From positions 186,001 to 250,000 of the forward strand of contig CP085826.1 of assembly GCA_020809705.1 (NCBI GenBank): a stretch of DNA of 64,000 nucleotides, written 5' to 3'. The stretch is from Calonectria ilicicola (lineage: Eukaryota; Ascomycota; Sordariomycetes; Hypocreales; Nectriaceae). Positions within the stretch are counted from its first letter, which is position 1; every line of letters begins with the position of its first letter. Below the pieces are notes generated by a model. That model was not told where the DNA came from and made no database searches. It saw only the letters and a list, made by a program, of their open reading frames with translations. A program made the translations under genes and the position numbers. Below are positions 44,386 to 56,306 of this stretch, piece after piece.

Positions 44386-45209
44386 TGTGGAAGGAGATGG
44401 GATTGTCGAATAAGTAGGGGGCGGAGTAGAGGTTGGTCTAAAATTCAGGAAATTAGTTGCGGGTAGCAAGGCTAGCTTGTGGTAGAAGGGATACTTTTTA
44501 AACTTCTTTTTCATGGATGAACATTTAAATAGCAATGTGATTGCGCAGCATAGAAGAGTAAGATGGGAAATGTGTAGGTAGAAGGATTTTGAATGAATTT
44601 ATAATTCAGCTTCACCGCTGGTTGAAATTCTGCAAATCTAATATTGATTTGTACTAATGAGGGGTTGGTAGGCCTCCTGTGCCACACCTTTAGATCTGCG
44701 CTTGTTTGAGTGGTCCATGATTATCTCACGTGAGATCATCATTGCGACCTTTCATTTCAAGCTGCAGCCATTAAACCTGATCGTCGTATTTTAGTGCGTT
44801 GTCGCTTGGTGAAAAAAAATGTTCTAGGCATGTTCAATACAATAGAAAGCCTTCGTCATGTTACAATCCGATAAAGATAAGGAAGCCAAGAGATGAGCTA
44901 CGGTTTTGAATTCTCTGCTGTCATCATGAGTCTAAATATTGCATTGAGAAAAGACCGCAAAGCAAACATGAGCATTTTACCATCGTGAAGACAAGAATAA
45001 CAATAACTTGGAAGATTTTGAGACCACTCCCGTTGTCAAGACCCTAAATCCAGACGGTAAACGGAGTTTTAGACAATTTCACAGCTAGTGAGGGTTAACC
45101 GCTCAAAGTTGCCAGATAACAATGAATGTAAACGATGCGGGTGATAAGTTAAGACAATCGCCTAGATTGCTTTTATAGTACGGTCGTCTTCCTACTATTT
45201 GCCAATCTA
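44386..45209. other. Intergenic, 824 bp
   Basis: Promoter of the BTB gene and 3' flank of the PhyH gene. No gene-like frame. Confidence 0.5.
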
Positions 45210-46241
45210 TTACATATCCACAGTCTCTTCATCTTCAACCCCAAAAAGGACTCGCATCGGATCTTGATAGTTCATAAAACCAAGTCCTGGTTCCATAAGC
45301 CCATATCCTAACAATCTCTGTGCCTGGGGCTTGAGCTTCCTAACCCTCTCTAATGGGACCATCAAGAACTGGTTTTCGGCCGGGCGCAACGTGGGCTTGC
45401 ATAAGACGATTCCAACTGTTTCGCGATAGTCGTTTCTATGCTTAAAGGGTTAACGAGCCGAGCGACAAAAGCAAACACGACAGAAAAAGCATTAAAGACT
45501 GAAGGTGCATGATAAACTTACTCGGTTATGTTTCCTCCTCCAGCGTGGTAAAGGTTGCCAAGGAAAATAAAGGCATCCCCAGACTCAAGCTCAGCTGGAA
45601 CAGCTTCTTCATTGAGTGGTTGGCGCTCCGGTCCCCACAAGTGTGATCCTGGGATTGCGACGGTCGCACCGTTTTCCTTTGTTGTTTTTGTCAATGCGGT
45701 AACGCAGCCAATCATTACGGGCAGTTCCTTGTCATGGGGATGGTAGTCGCTATTTTCAAGTGTGAGTTAAAGTAGTAAACGGTGACATGGCTATTTACTT
45801 ATCGTCGCGATGAAGAACTTGCTGCTTCCCACCTGGATTTACACGAAATCCTACTGTTGACGAAATAATGGGCTTTCCGGTGACAGTTACCTGACAGTTC
45901 TCTCTCCAAAAGGTGTAGGTTGAAGACACCAAAGCATTGGCGACCTGGATGTAAAGAGGATTGCATGCGAGTTCAACGCAAGCATCGGAATATGCAAGCA
46001 AACCTGAAGCACGTTTTGTTGTTGGTGGAAAGAAGTTATACTTGTCTGGTATATCAGTGTCAAAATGGGGCTTGAGATCTTTTCGAATCTGTTCTGCCAG
46101 TTGACGAGAAATCAGATTCTCGACAATCACCCCTCCTTCGCGCTTGATCATCTCGATTAGTTTGTCTGCAGTGGTAGAGGCTTCTAGCGCATCAAAGCGA
46201 TCGAATGTGCGCTTTGTGGACGAAATACCAGGAGAATGCAT
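45210..46241 (-). CDS. PhyH-family Fe(II)/2OG dioxygenase
   Basis: Exons 46241-45799, 45749-45522 and 45435-45210 give 298 residues, all in frame (HRDD|NDYHPHD, NIT|ENDYRETVG). The facial triad is HRD in QQVLHRDDNDYH and the distal His in FLGNLYHAGGGN. Additional family features are the N-terminal GGVIVENLIS and GATVAIPGSHLWG. This layout is that of fungal phytanoyl-CoA-hydroxylase-like enzymes, including the secondary-metabolite enzymes of FtmOx1/AusE type, which carry out oxidation, endoperoxidation or ring rearrangement. No biosynthetic backbone gene is near, so the substrate is open. Start at 46241 (MHSPGISS) is preferred over 46265. Confidence 0.9.
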
Positions 46242-47110
46242 AGCTGGTAGTATACAAAGACTCAAAATTATGATAGTGATAGGAGCATGATTCCTATCCT
46301 AGCTAAAAACAATCATTCTTCATAGGGCTGGAAATGCTTAGGTTTTATAATGCAATGTTGGAGCGAATGGCCCATTCTATCTCACTTCAAGTACTAGAAT
46401 TGGATAGTTTGCGCCAGACTTGATTCAGTATTGAGCAGGAGAAATTGTGGGGACAAAATAGGGCGCTAACCGTACATCGTATCTTGGCTGAGATAACTGT
46501 GCACTAGCCCAAAAGCTTCCGGTGGGGATAGATGCCACCTCGAGAGGCCAACAATGATAAATCGCGCCCAAAAATAGCATGTGAGATTGATAAAGTTCGG
46601 TGAAGTCTACTGTATTCGTTTGTAAAATTTGAATTTTATGCAATTTCAACACCAATTCAAGGAAGATAAAATTTGGGGTGAGGTTCTAAGCTGAGGGGTC
46701 TCTGCTTCATACATAGGAGATCAGGCAGCGTGCGTTACAACATGATCCACCATGCCAGCTTGATACTAAACTGATCACTTGTTTAGAGGCTCTTAGGCCC
46801 TTTTTCTTGGCGCCGTAATTGCCGCAATAGCGATCATCAACTCGTCTTCTGCCTCCTGGTAGGACGACTTAGCATACACGTTCCAATCTGCATGAGGAAA
46901 TTGTTGAGAATTGATAATGAAAGTCTTAGGTTAATGGCAATGTTCCCTTGGCGGAACCTTTCTCGGAATTTCACTACATCAAGTTTACTGGAATAAACGT
47001 GAGGTTCATATGCTATTTATCAAAAGTCCTTATTCTTGCTCGCATTTTCTTAGCTTGGTTTTTGTAATAGGCCCAGCTCCCTATAATAAAGTATTGACGA
47101 AATTGTATTA
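46242..47110. other. Intergenic, 869 bp
   Basis: PhyH promoter and 3' flank of the AAA gene; no gene seen. Confidence 0.5.
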
Positions 47111-50100
47111 CTATCTAATAAATTCAGAACGAGCATAAAATTCATCGCATCTTCCATCAAACCCTTCCACATCCGCTTCTCGAACACCATCTAAATATTT
47201 TTCAAACTCAGCTGCAACATCAATTGCTTGTTTTAGATGCGTAAATTTCATTTGGGTTTTCTTGAACTTGGCCAGCTGCCTCCCCGTGGTAATCAAATTT
47301 CGGATCTGGCGTCCGTTCATGGGGTATTGAGCCAATTCTCCAATGTTTGAGTCGATATCTCGAAAGTCTATCTTATCATGTTCCCCCAACTCTTCAAGCC
47401 TGTGCATGAAGTTTTTCCAGATTTGTTTGCGCTGAGGAACTTCTAGCTTCTTGTAGTGAAGAGCTAGTTGTATGCGCGATTTAAAAGCCTCATCAAAGGT
47501 TCCGACGCGATTCGTGGTAAGAATTAAGATGCCGTCATAGTATTCCAGTGCCCGTAAGAAAACGGACACAAGAGCATTTCTGTTAAGGTCTTGGAGCGTT
47601 CGTTGCTCGAGAAATACCTCAGCCTCGTCAAGGAGCACGACGCAATCCCAGATATTGCCCAAGTAGAACACCATCTCAAGATATTCTTCAACAGCTTCAG
47701 GCTCGGTCCCGATATCACCGCATGTCACTGGGTAAAGTGGTTTTCGAGCTATCTCGGCCACAGATTCGGCTGTAAATGTCTTTCCAGTGCCCGGGGGACC
47801 GTGGAGAAGCATGATGAGGCCGTTCCCTTTACTTTCAATGAGGTCAGTATTAGCTTGAGCCTCCAACTGGTTCGTAACAAGAGCATATACGATCTCCTTC
47901 ATGCCCTTATTAGCAACCAGACTGTCAAAGGCTTGCTTATTCCAGTCAACATCTTTGATTTGATCCACTTCGAGATCCACTTGTTTTCTCAATTAGCATA
48001 GCCACGCCGAAGATTAAGAAAAAAGATTCTCACCCCATTTCTTGCGTCGCAAATCAAAACCAGGAATGAGTGTTGGGAAGATATATATTTCTGGCGGCTT
48101 TGGTTCGCTTCCATCTCTTGGTAAATCCGGGTCCACTCTTAAGCCCGATGTCTTAGTCAAGTAGCTATTTTTGGGATGAAAGCCCTTGTAAGTGTCGAAG
48201 TCTATCATAAATCTCTGCCCCTTTTAGCTTGTAAGACGGCTTATATCGTGCAAAGAAAAAGAAGACTACTTACAGTTTGCTTCCCTCTTATATGCCTACC
48301 TTCATACGAGACGAACCGCCTACTGCGACATTTCCAGAACGTCTTTCCTCGTTGCAAAAGTTTTTCTTGCACTGAAGTGCTGACATACCTGAGCAATGTT
48401 ACGTCTAGACTTGCTATATCAACTTCCTCATCCGGAGTCTTAGTGCCAAGGTTAATAGTAATATCATCCTCAGAACGAAGAAAGCTGCCAGAATAACAAT
48501 ATGCTCTAGTGCGGACAATCCACGATGACGAAAACTCTAATTCCTGTTCCTCATTTTTCGCTCGATTTCGGATGTCGAATCCATTCAGTTGAGCAGGTCG
48601 ACCCATGACAAGATGACCTTGGGGTGTATCGTCAAGGTTGGAAACAAGGACTTGCCCTGGTCGTATAAGGTATTCTATCGAAGAGCCGGTGACTTGGCCT
48701 CTACTAAACTGGTCGTCAATTTGCCCATAAAAAGTGCCATACTCAGCTTCTATCCAGTTGGTCAATTTGAAAACCAAGTCTGCTTGACGTGGGGGCAAAT
48801 TCTGAATATTATGAGATTTGCGACAGTGATACCACCAAATGTATGGCGAACTTATTGTGTTCTTCTGGTGCAACTCTGGGAATTCAGATTTGAATCCTGG
48901 ATGCTGAGAAAGGAATACCGAAACAGCGGTTTTCATTTCGTCCGAGACTAATTCAACGTTCTGGCTAACCGGATCCGGTCTTGGAAGGAGATCCATGGTC
49001 TTCTTAGCCTCATTTATTTGGCCGTTTTGATGATGTTTGTTGTAATGTTTGTAAATCGTGAACGCGACATTCCCTTGCTTCTCAACATACCGATCCGGAT
49101 CAAGTACCGGCTGTCGAGCGTTGAGAGATACCACATCGTCATGAACTTCCCAGAATGGTTCAGATAGATAGAATCGGGTTTTTGCTTCCTCTAAAACATG
49201 AAAGACTTGTACTTTTATGGTCAACTGGTGTTCCTGGGTCTTCCTTTTTTCATTTTCCAGCAACCGAATCTTCTCCATCAAATCTGCTATCATTTGCATG
49301 TTTAATGGTTGCGTACTTTCAATTCCTGGAGTTGGTTCAAATTCTTCAGGTTCCCGACCCATCTCATCTCTAAGTTCCAAATCAAAGCCTTGGTAATTTT
49401 CCAAAGACTCGATTACTAGATTCGGTGTTAAGTTCCTGTTGGAAGGTGGGAAGATTTGGTCGATGGGTTCCAATTCCAAGCTTGGAGAAATTAAACAATC
49501 TTCGAAGTTGATGTTACTTCCGTGTTGGAATACCGAAACACCGTCCGGTTCCGGTGAAAATTTATAAAAATTAGGTTTAGGACCAGTGGAAGGAGTGATA
49601 TTTGTCCATTGCCAGGATGGCTTCAAGGGAGATGATAGTGGTTGACGGACAAGATGAGATCTCGAAAAGTTCATATTATTGGGTTTGCATGATGTCTCTG
49701 GTCGCGCACCCGACCATGGCATATATGTCTTTTGATTGAGCTTTGCTTGCTTCGAGTGTGTGGCAACAGGAGTTGACTGGGAACTATCCGATTTTGGTTT
49801 GATAGCGACAGGCTTCATCCCTATTTCGTCCTGGGAAATCGTGTAATGAACTTTTTGATGTGACACACCAGACAACTCCAGTTGGGTTGCCCCTAAACCC
49901 GCTAAAGAAGAAAATATTGGAGTGTATTGTTCATCTGGAGCCTGTTCCGGGGCACTTGATACTGACGGGTCAATATTTTGATCTTGATCGGGGATTCCAG
50001 GGCCACCCGGAGCACCAGGAGCACCTCCCATGGTATCTTCTTCCTCGCGGGCCATCATTAGCCGCTTTTTGTTCTGCTGCTCAGCCAACATCAGTCGCAT

Positions 50101-50502
50101 CTGGTAATCCTGAAGCGCGTGGTTGCTGCTACCGGCGGCTTGGGGACCGTTGGGCCCGGCTCTGATGCCCCCAGGACCACCCATATCATTGGGGTTATAG
50201 AAAGGGGCGAGTGTAGTGCCATCGGGGCCTCGGGCGAGCATCGGAGAGCTCTTTCCCTGAGGTCCAGCTGAGTTTGGCATTTGATTGCCGCGAGTTTGCT
50301 GGATAGTTTGGGCGTGGGTAGCCATAGCCTTTTCCTCAGCGGGTGGAGGGGCGTTGGGGAAACTCTGGAACTGCTGGGTATTCAAATTGTTTGGGTTGAT
50401 TCCGCTGGCGGCAAGCATCTTCTGGGCTGCTAAAGTATTACTAGCATGGTTACTGGAGCTTGTAGCAGCGCTGGGCACTGATTTAATCGTATTGTCGGAC
50501 AT
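47111..50502 (-). CDS. Large AAA+ ATPase with disordered N-terminus
   Basis: Exons 50502-48274, 48220-48034 and 47979-47111 sum to 1094 residues. The AAA module near the C-terminus has Walker A HGPPGTGKT, Walker B CVVLLDEAEVF, sensor-1 ILTTNRVG and a following RIQLALHY segment. A middle region (residues 350-740) is the family's usual domain ahead of the ATPase, ending RKKWVDLEVDQI. The first 200 residues are Pro/Gly/Asn/Gln-rich and disordered, with a helix NHALQDYQMRLMLAEQQNKK that resembles a segment of fungal LIM-binding adaptors (PtaB type). Such proteins may remodel protein complexes; the role is unknown. It is divergently oriented from the DUF7708 gene. Confidence 0.9.
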
Positions 50503-50788
50503 TTCGCCCGTCCTACCGTGCTCTGAATGGATTGAAGTAATACTGTTGAAAAGGTGAAAAAGACGAAAACTCTAGGAGGGGGTGGCGGTGGCGCCCGCTT
50601 ACTATGACCAAATAAATACACTATCTAGATGGTGATTGGTTCTTAGGGCTCAGCCGCGTTTTTCTTGGTTCGCACAACTGCATGATTGCCTCGTTGCCTT
50701 GCTTGCCTAATCACCTTGCGGCCGTGCTTCTGTCCCCTCTCTAGTAAGCATTTCTATCAACACCCAAATTTCTAATTTTGTCACGATA

Positions 50789-52688
50789 ATGGATGTTAAA
50801 TCCAACTTCGAGCCCTGGTATAAGGGCAAAGAACATGGCAAGTAAATTCTCAATCAATCAAGGTGAGTCCCAAGCTGATAATAGCAGACCATGGGAATAT
50901 TGCGAACGATGCCTTCGAAGCCGTCAAAAGATATTTTGATCGGAAAGGCGGACTCAACGAAAATGAGAAATCAATCATGGCCAGCGCTACTTCAATTAAA
51001 CATGTCGAGAGAGTGGTTACCCAGTCATTATCTGAATATCAGACCAAGACTTGCTCTTCCAAAACACGAAAATGGCTTCAAAGAGCCTCCGAGACTATTT
51101 GTCATTACGGAACAGTCCTTGATGTATTTGTGCAGCATCACCCAGAATATGTGTCTCTTGTCTGGGGTACAATGAAGCTTTTATTCATCGTAAGCGAACA
51201 TTTATATAGGCGTAGCACGGCCAAAATTAATCATTTACAAATTCTCAGAGCGTAATAAACCATGCAGAGACACTCAAACGGATAGCAAAATCCATTTCGC
51301 AGATCGGCTCACGTCTCCCACGGATACAAATTCTGTCCGAGCTTTATCCAACCCAGTACATGCGAGTGGCAATTGAAAAATTGTACTCGTGTATTCTAGA
51401 ATTTCTCCTCATGGCCTACTCCTGGTGCAATGAGTCTAAATTTCGACATTTTTACCACAGCTTCACTAGGCCACATGAATTATGTTATGGTGACGTATTG
51501 GAGCGAATCACACTGTGTTCAAACGACGTTATTGAAATCGCCACGGTTGGATCTCAGGCTGAGCTTCGTACCATACATGTGACTCAAGCTACAAAATTGG
51601 ATGACGTCATTTCGACGCTACAAGCCGCTGAAATGGACAGAAAGGATCAGTTCGCAAGACTGGCTAGTTCCGTTTCGAGATTGGAGATTATGTGTACAAA
51701 TCAAGGGAAACAGCTGAATATGATCATATCTTTGCTAAGCGCATCAGGGCTAACGATCAATGGCCTCTTGGAAAAGATCGAAAGTAAGTCCTCACTGCAC
51801 AGTTCCATGCGTCCTGATATTAACGTCAATTCAGCCTCACACGCTATTCAGACGAGTGCTCAGTTAAACACCAACCAGCGTTTATCAGAGATTCAACTAT
51901 CACAGGTGCTTTCCACCTTCGAGTTGAGTTTTGAAAACCCGGACAATTGTTACAAGCATCATCGTCTATTTAGAGACCGAAGAGTCGCGGGGATGGGTCC
52001 CAGGGTATCAACTAATAAGTTTTGGCTCTCTCCAAAACTTAACAAGTGGTCGTCAAAACAAAATTCCTCCCTTGTAATCATCAAAGGGTCGTTCCCTTCA
52101 CGCCCAGCAATGATGGATTTTAGTATCGATGTGATACAAACATTGCTATCAAACACTGTCCCTGTTATCTGGGCATTGCCAGGTGCTGAAAAGTCACGGT
52201 CCATCTCAACAACAACAGAATTGATAAAATATCTCTCATGGCAAGCATTGAAGTCAGGAAACGGCGCGAATATGGAAAAGCAAATGTCAATACGTTATTC
52301 ACAATTTCAAACTTCGCGAACGCTAGATGAGTGGTTCGAGCTATTCAACCAAGTCGTTGCTACCGCGGGAAGACAGGTTTATATTATTGTAGATCTTTCC
52401 ATGGTTTGTTCTTCCCTAGAAGGGCCAGATGCCCTGAAATTTCTCCAGGAGCTACGCATGATGCTAGATGCACACAACGATGAAAACACGACAATCGTAA
52501 AGCTGCTACTCGTGGCGTACGAGCCTGAGTGGTTTAAACATTTGACTGCAGAGCTCTCGGAGTTCACAATTCTCGTCAACAAGATGAAGATAAAAGGGTT
52601 GACAGGAAAAGACAGGCTTCGCGCCGTGAATATACGCTTTAATCCTCGTAGGGGGGTGAAATATCGTGGACAGGTTGGACGCCGTTGA
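50789..52688 (+). CDS. DUF7708-type protein with degenerate NTPase-like C-terminal half
   Basis: Exons 50789-50837, 50885-51189 and 51249-52688 give 597 residues. The first intron is best modelled as GC-AG (GCAAGT…AATAG, 47 bp), because only this joins MDVKSNFEPWYKGKEH in frame to ADHGNIANDAFEAVKRYF. The N-terminal domain with VSLVWGTMKLLFI then SVINHAETLKRIA matches the DUF7708 domain found at the head of fungal NLR-like proteins. The second half has KFWLSPKLNKWSSKQNSSLVIIKG, VIWALPGAE and YIIVDLS, like a P-loop domain, but no intact Walker A is seen. A sensor or incompatibility role is inferred from family. No repeat domain follows, so it may be a truncated NLR-like protein. Confidence 0.8.
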
Positions 52689-53288
52689 AAATCAAGGACA
52701 TTTATTCCCCCCGCCCAAAATAAAATTAAGAAAAACCCACATATATAGTTTCCTTTGATTATATCACATCTCAAGATAAACCTACCTTAATTTTCTACTG
52801 TGAATCTGTTTTGTGAAGGCTTGGGGGTTGCACTAGCTAGATGTCACGCTACAGGGTGGGCACCCACCGGAAGGATCGCCCCACTAAAACTTGAGCTTAT
52901 GGTGCTAGACCCAATGGGTAAATGTTCTAAACTGCCAAAGCTGTTACTTTACTAGAATAATTAAATGGCCGTTACCATTGGAGACTGTAGGTTATTTTCA
53001 TTTCTAACTCGGTGAATAATTATATATTTGTAAAAGATGATCGATTTAAGCCCACTTGCAGTCTTCAACTCAAATCATGCCACATAGTTTGAAGGATTTC
53101 ATCGCGGTCGCTCGCCTAAGGCTCGGCATTTTTCATGTCAATTTAGCTTACCCCACATTGCTGCCTCCTTAGTGCAGCAGATGCTGTACTGTGGTGAAGA
53201 CTAGAAAAAGGGGTTGGGCGTCCAAAATTCTGCCTCATTGCATCAACCAGTTGTTTCCATTCGCACACTACCATCCGCTTGGCGAACC
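52689..53288. other. Intergenic, 600 bp
   Basis: 3' flank of the DUF7708 gene and promoter of the F-box gene. No gene seen. Confidence 0.5.
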
Positions 53289-56144
53289 ATGGGATCATTC
53301 GACTGCTATTGTGCCATATGTGGCGGACCCTGTGCCAGGCCAGAGATACGGGGCTATGACCAAGAAGGTAATCCCCAGGACGGTGGCGGTGATGGTGGGT
53401 CAGACGATGGCGCACACGCCACTGACGAAGATCAACCCATGGGCGATGACGATGAAGACGGTTGGCAAGATGTGTCTGATGACGATGGGGAACAAGCTGA
53501 TGAAGAGGAAAATGATGAAGAAGGTGAGGATGAAGAGGAGGACAATGAGGAGCAAGCCGATGAGGAGCAAATTGATGAAGAAAAGGACGACAACGAAGAT
53601 GAGGCCGATGACGAGAACAAATCTGACAGCAACGGAGAAAGTGAACAAGATGATGATGATGAAGACGAGGAAGACGAGGATGAATACGCATACGACCCAG
53701 CCGTCATTCAACCGCGGGACACCGCCTGGACTGAGAATTGTCGCGTTCTGGGATTTAATTCCGACGCTGAAGGCGTTAGCAAGTATGTTCAATCCATTTT
53801 CCCTCCTCTTTTTAATATTCAGTTCAAATCTGACACGCCTTTACTGTAAGAGCATTCATCTCTGGCCCGGGACATTACGATGACTATGGAGCCATGACAT
53901 GCGAGGCTGGCAATGATCCCAACTGTCAAGACGTAGAAGTGGAGGCTCTCTCTTGTTACCATGACTTCAACCAAGAGGACCCCGTATTTCCCTTTCATTG
54001 GGATTGCTTCAAATTGTTGTGCAAGAATTTGAAGGGATCGACTGACACCAATCGCATCGACAAAGACGTCTTGTATAGTGTTATGCGTTCAAAAGCGCCG
54101 GGCTATTGCTCCAGACTCGATTTAAATTATGATGAACCCGGCACCAACGTTGAAATACCCAATGAGCAGTTTTGGGAGAGCAAGGCTGGAAGGGAGCTGT
54201 TCGCCATTTCTCCATCATCAACGCCAACTCTTTCGGCTCAGGTACAAGCTGATATTGAACGCCTCAATTCATTTCCAGACCTTAGCCCAGGTCTACGAGT
54301 CAAAGTCAAATCAGACCCCTTGTCCGAATTACCTCTGGAAATCACGTATCAGATACTTTCTCTGCTTGATCATGAATCCCTTGCGAGTCTACTGAAAGCG
54401 TCGTGGGTCATTCACTCTGCTTGTCACAATGACAACCTGTTCTGGCAACAGCGTATTAGGAATAAAATGCCTTGGTTTTTGAACTTCACGAGACATTCTC
54501 CTCACAGAGTGATAGCTCGACTGTCAGTACAAAATCCCTCTACTACTGGGCTCAGAATATTACAAAGCCTCGCGTCCATCTCAAAGGACCATATATGGCA
54601 ATCGCAAATCGGCGTCGAATCTGGGGTGTTTGTCAACAAATTGCAGATTTATACCTCCCTAAATTACCGAAAGCAGATCTAGGGATTTCACAAGCAATTA
54701 CAAGCCAGGCTGCATGCGTACACATGCCCGTTGTGTCGGTACCTATCAACAACGACAGAAACGCCGAACAAATTTACTGGTTCCACTCTTGGGATGAGCT
54801 TTACCTGCCAAAAACCTTGGAGACTTTTTGGGACAGTGAAGGCTTCCTGGTTGGCATCTCTATATCAATCAACGCTCAGAGGAGGCTTTTTGGAACTGAT
54901 GATTCAGAACCTGGTGTCAAAATTCAATCCTTCGATATCGACGAGAAGGTCTGGATTAGTGGGATAATTTTTCACATCCCTGAGATGAATCTGGAGGCCA
55001 AATCTGAAGGCAGAATGTCTACAAGCACCTCCATAAGAGGCATAACTGTAAGCTAAGCATTCGAAATAAACAACCAGTACTGACGGATTTTAGGTTCAAA
55101 CCTCGAATGGCTCTCGCGTTGAACTTGGCGAGACAACATCCTCCCACTGCCAGCGGCCATTCTTCAGTCCTAAAACCCATCGCATTTTCGGCTTGATGGG
55201 CCATACAGGGGTTCGTTTGCATTCATGCGGTCTTTTTTCTTTCTTTTTGGAAATAGAGCTTATCTGACTGATGCGTAGGTGGTTGACGGGAAGCCGAGAA
55301 TCTTTCGATTTGGTGTGCTTGTGGTTCCGATTGCTTTTCTTGAGAACCATTCATTCAAGGCTCGAGCTCCACCGCCTGAGCCTCTGCAAAGATACCTCTG
55401 GACAGCCAAGTCTTGTAGTATCATGGATCGACCTATCTGGGAATGTGAAGAGTTAACCGTTCGCACATTTCCTGGAGAACTAACCCAGAGACCACATCAC
55501 TCCCTTCAGGTTGACGCCATTCCTTACGAAGCTTTCGTTTGGGCACGGAATCCAAGGGAGTTGAATCAAATGAAGAGTATAACGGCACATAGTTTCCAGA
55601 GCGGTACTTTGTTGAGATTTGGAAGTGGTGTTGAAATTACAAAGAGTATTTGCAACATTCAAGTTGACCTCGATCCTGCGAAGAACCCGGACCCAATTTT
55701 CGCTCGGTCTACGGATATGAATGGCAGAGAATTCCCAAAGTTTGCCCCTCATTCATTCGAGATTGACGGGGCTGGCGGCGAACGCATTGTGGAAATTTCT
55801 GTCTCTGCTGGAATACAGCTGCAAGCAGTGAGCGTGAGTTTGGATTTCCCCCAAGTTAAGGTGTTGGCTGACCAAAAAAAGATGCGCACAAATCGAGATC
55901 GAAAAATGATTTGGCAGGGTCAAAACGAAGTGGATAGCAACTGGAAGAGTATCACTATCCCCGAAGGAGAGTTTTTAGCAGGATTATTGCTGGCTTTTGG
56001 CGATCTTTGCGGGTATGACAGTGAAACTAGGGATTACAATTCGGTAATATTGACATCTGTGATCATGAATGCAATAATTGGCTAACAATTGAACAGAAAT
56101 ACACCCGGCTGACATATTTGGCTGCACTGACACTCAAGGAATAA
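53289..56144 (+). pseudogene. F-box protein with acidic N-terminal tract, frameshifted
   Basis: Exons: 53289-53782, 53851-55047 (containing a frameshift), 55094-55210, 55279-56043 and 56097-56144. The start MGSFDCYCAICGGP, followed by about 100 Asp/Glu-rich residues, then GPGHYDDYGAMTCEAGNDP and the F-box LSELPLEITYQILSLLDHESLASLL with FWQQRIRNKMPWF, match a recurring fungal F-box family whose C-terminal half is a DUF7600-type domain. At the T5 run 54476-54480 the frame must shift by one base to continue as FELHETFSSQSDS; a T6 run would be intact. Downstream exons join cleanly to TYLAALTLKE. F-box proteins recruit substrates to SCF ubiquitin ligases. Either the gene is broken or this base is an assembly error. 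Confidence 0.78.
53440..53690 (+). repeat. GA-rich low-complexity coding tract
   Basis: Imperfect GATGAAGAG-type repeats encoding Asp/Glu, with long spurious open frames on the other strand. Confidence 0.8.
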
Positions 56145-56306
56145 CAATAATTTAGAGTGAATTCAGTTTTTATGCAAGAACAGTCTTCTAGGCAAAAACA
56201 GATGAAATAACTCCACCTTATTTCACTACCGTCCCTATTTATGAAACTGAAAAAAAAACGGGTTTTCGTGTGTCCAATTCGATTGTGAGCTGATATTACA
56301 TCCTCC

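Noticed and set aside
53400..53792. Hydrophobic or Ser-rich frames opposite the acidic F-box tract
   Set aside because: They are by-products of GA-rich repeats on the coding strand.
54489..54530. Micro-intron to repair the F-box frameshift
   Set aside because: Available GT..AG pairs are about 19-66 bp with poor donors, wrong phase, or remove conserved residues; a one-base indel in the T-run fits better.
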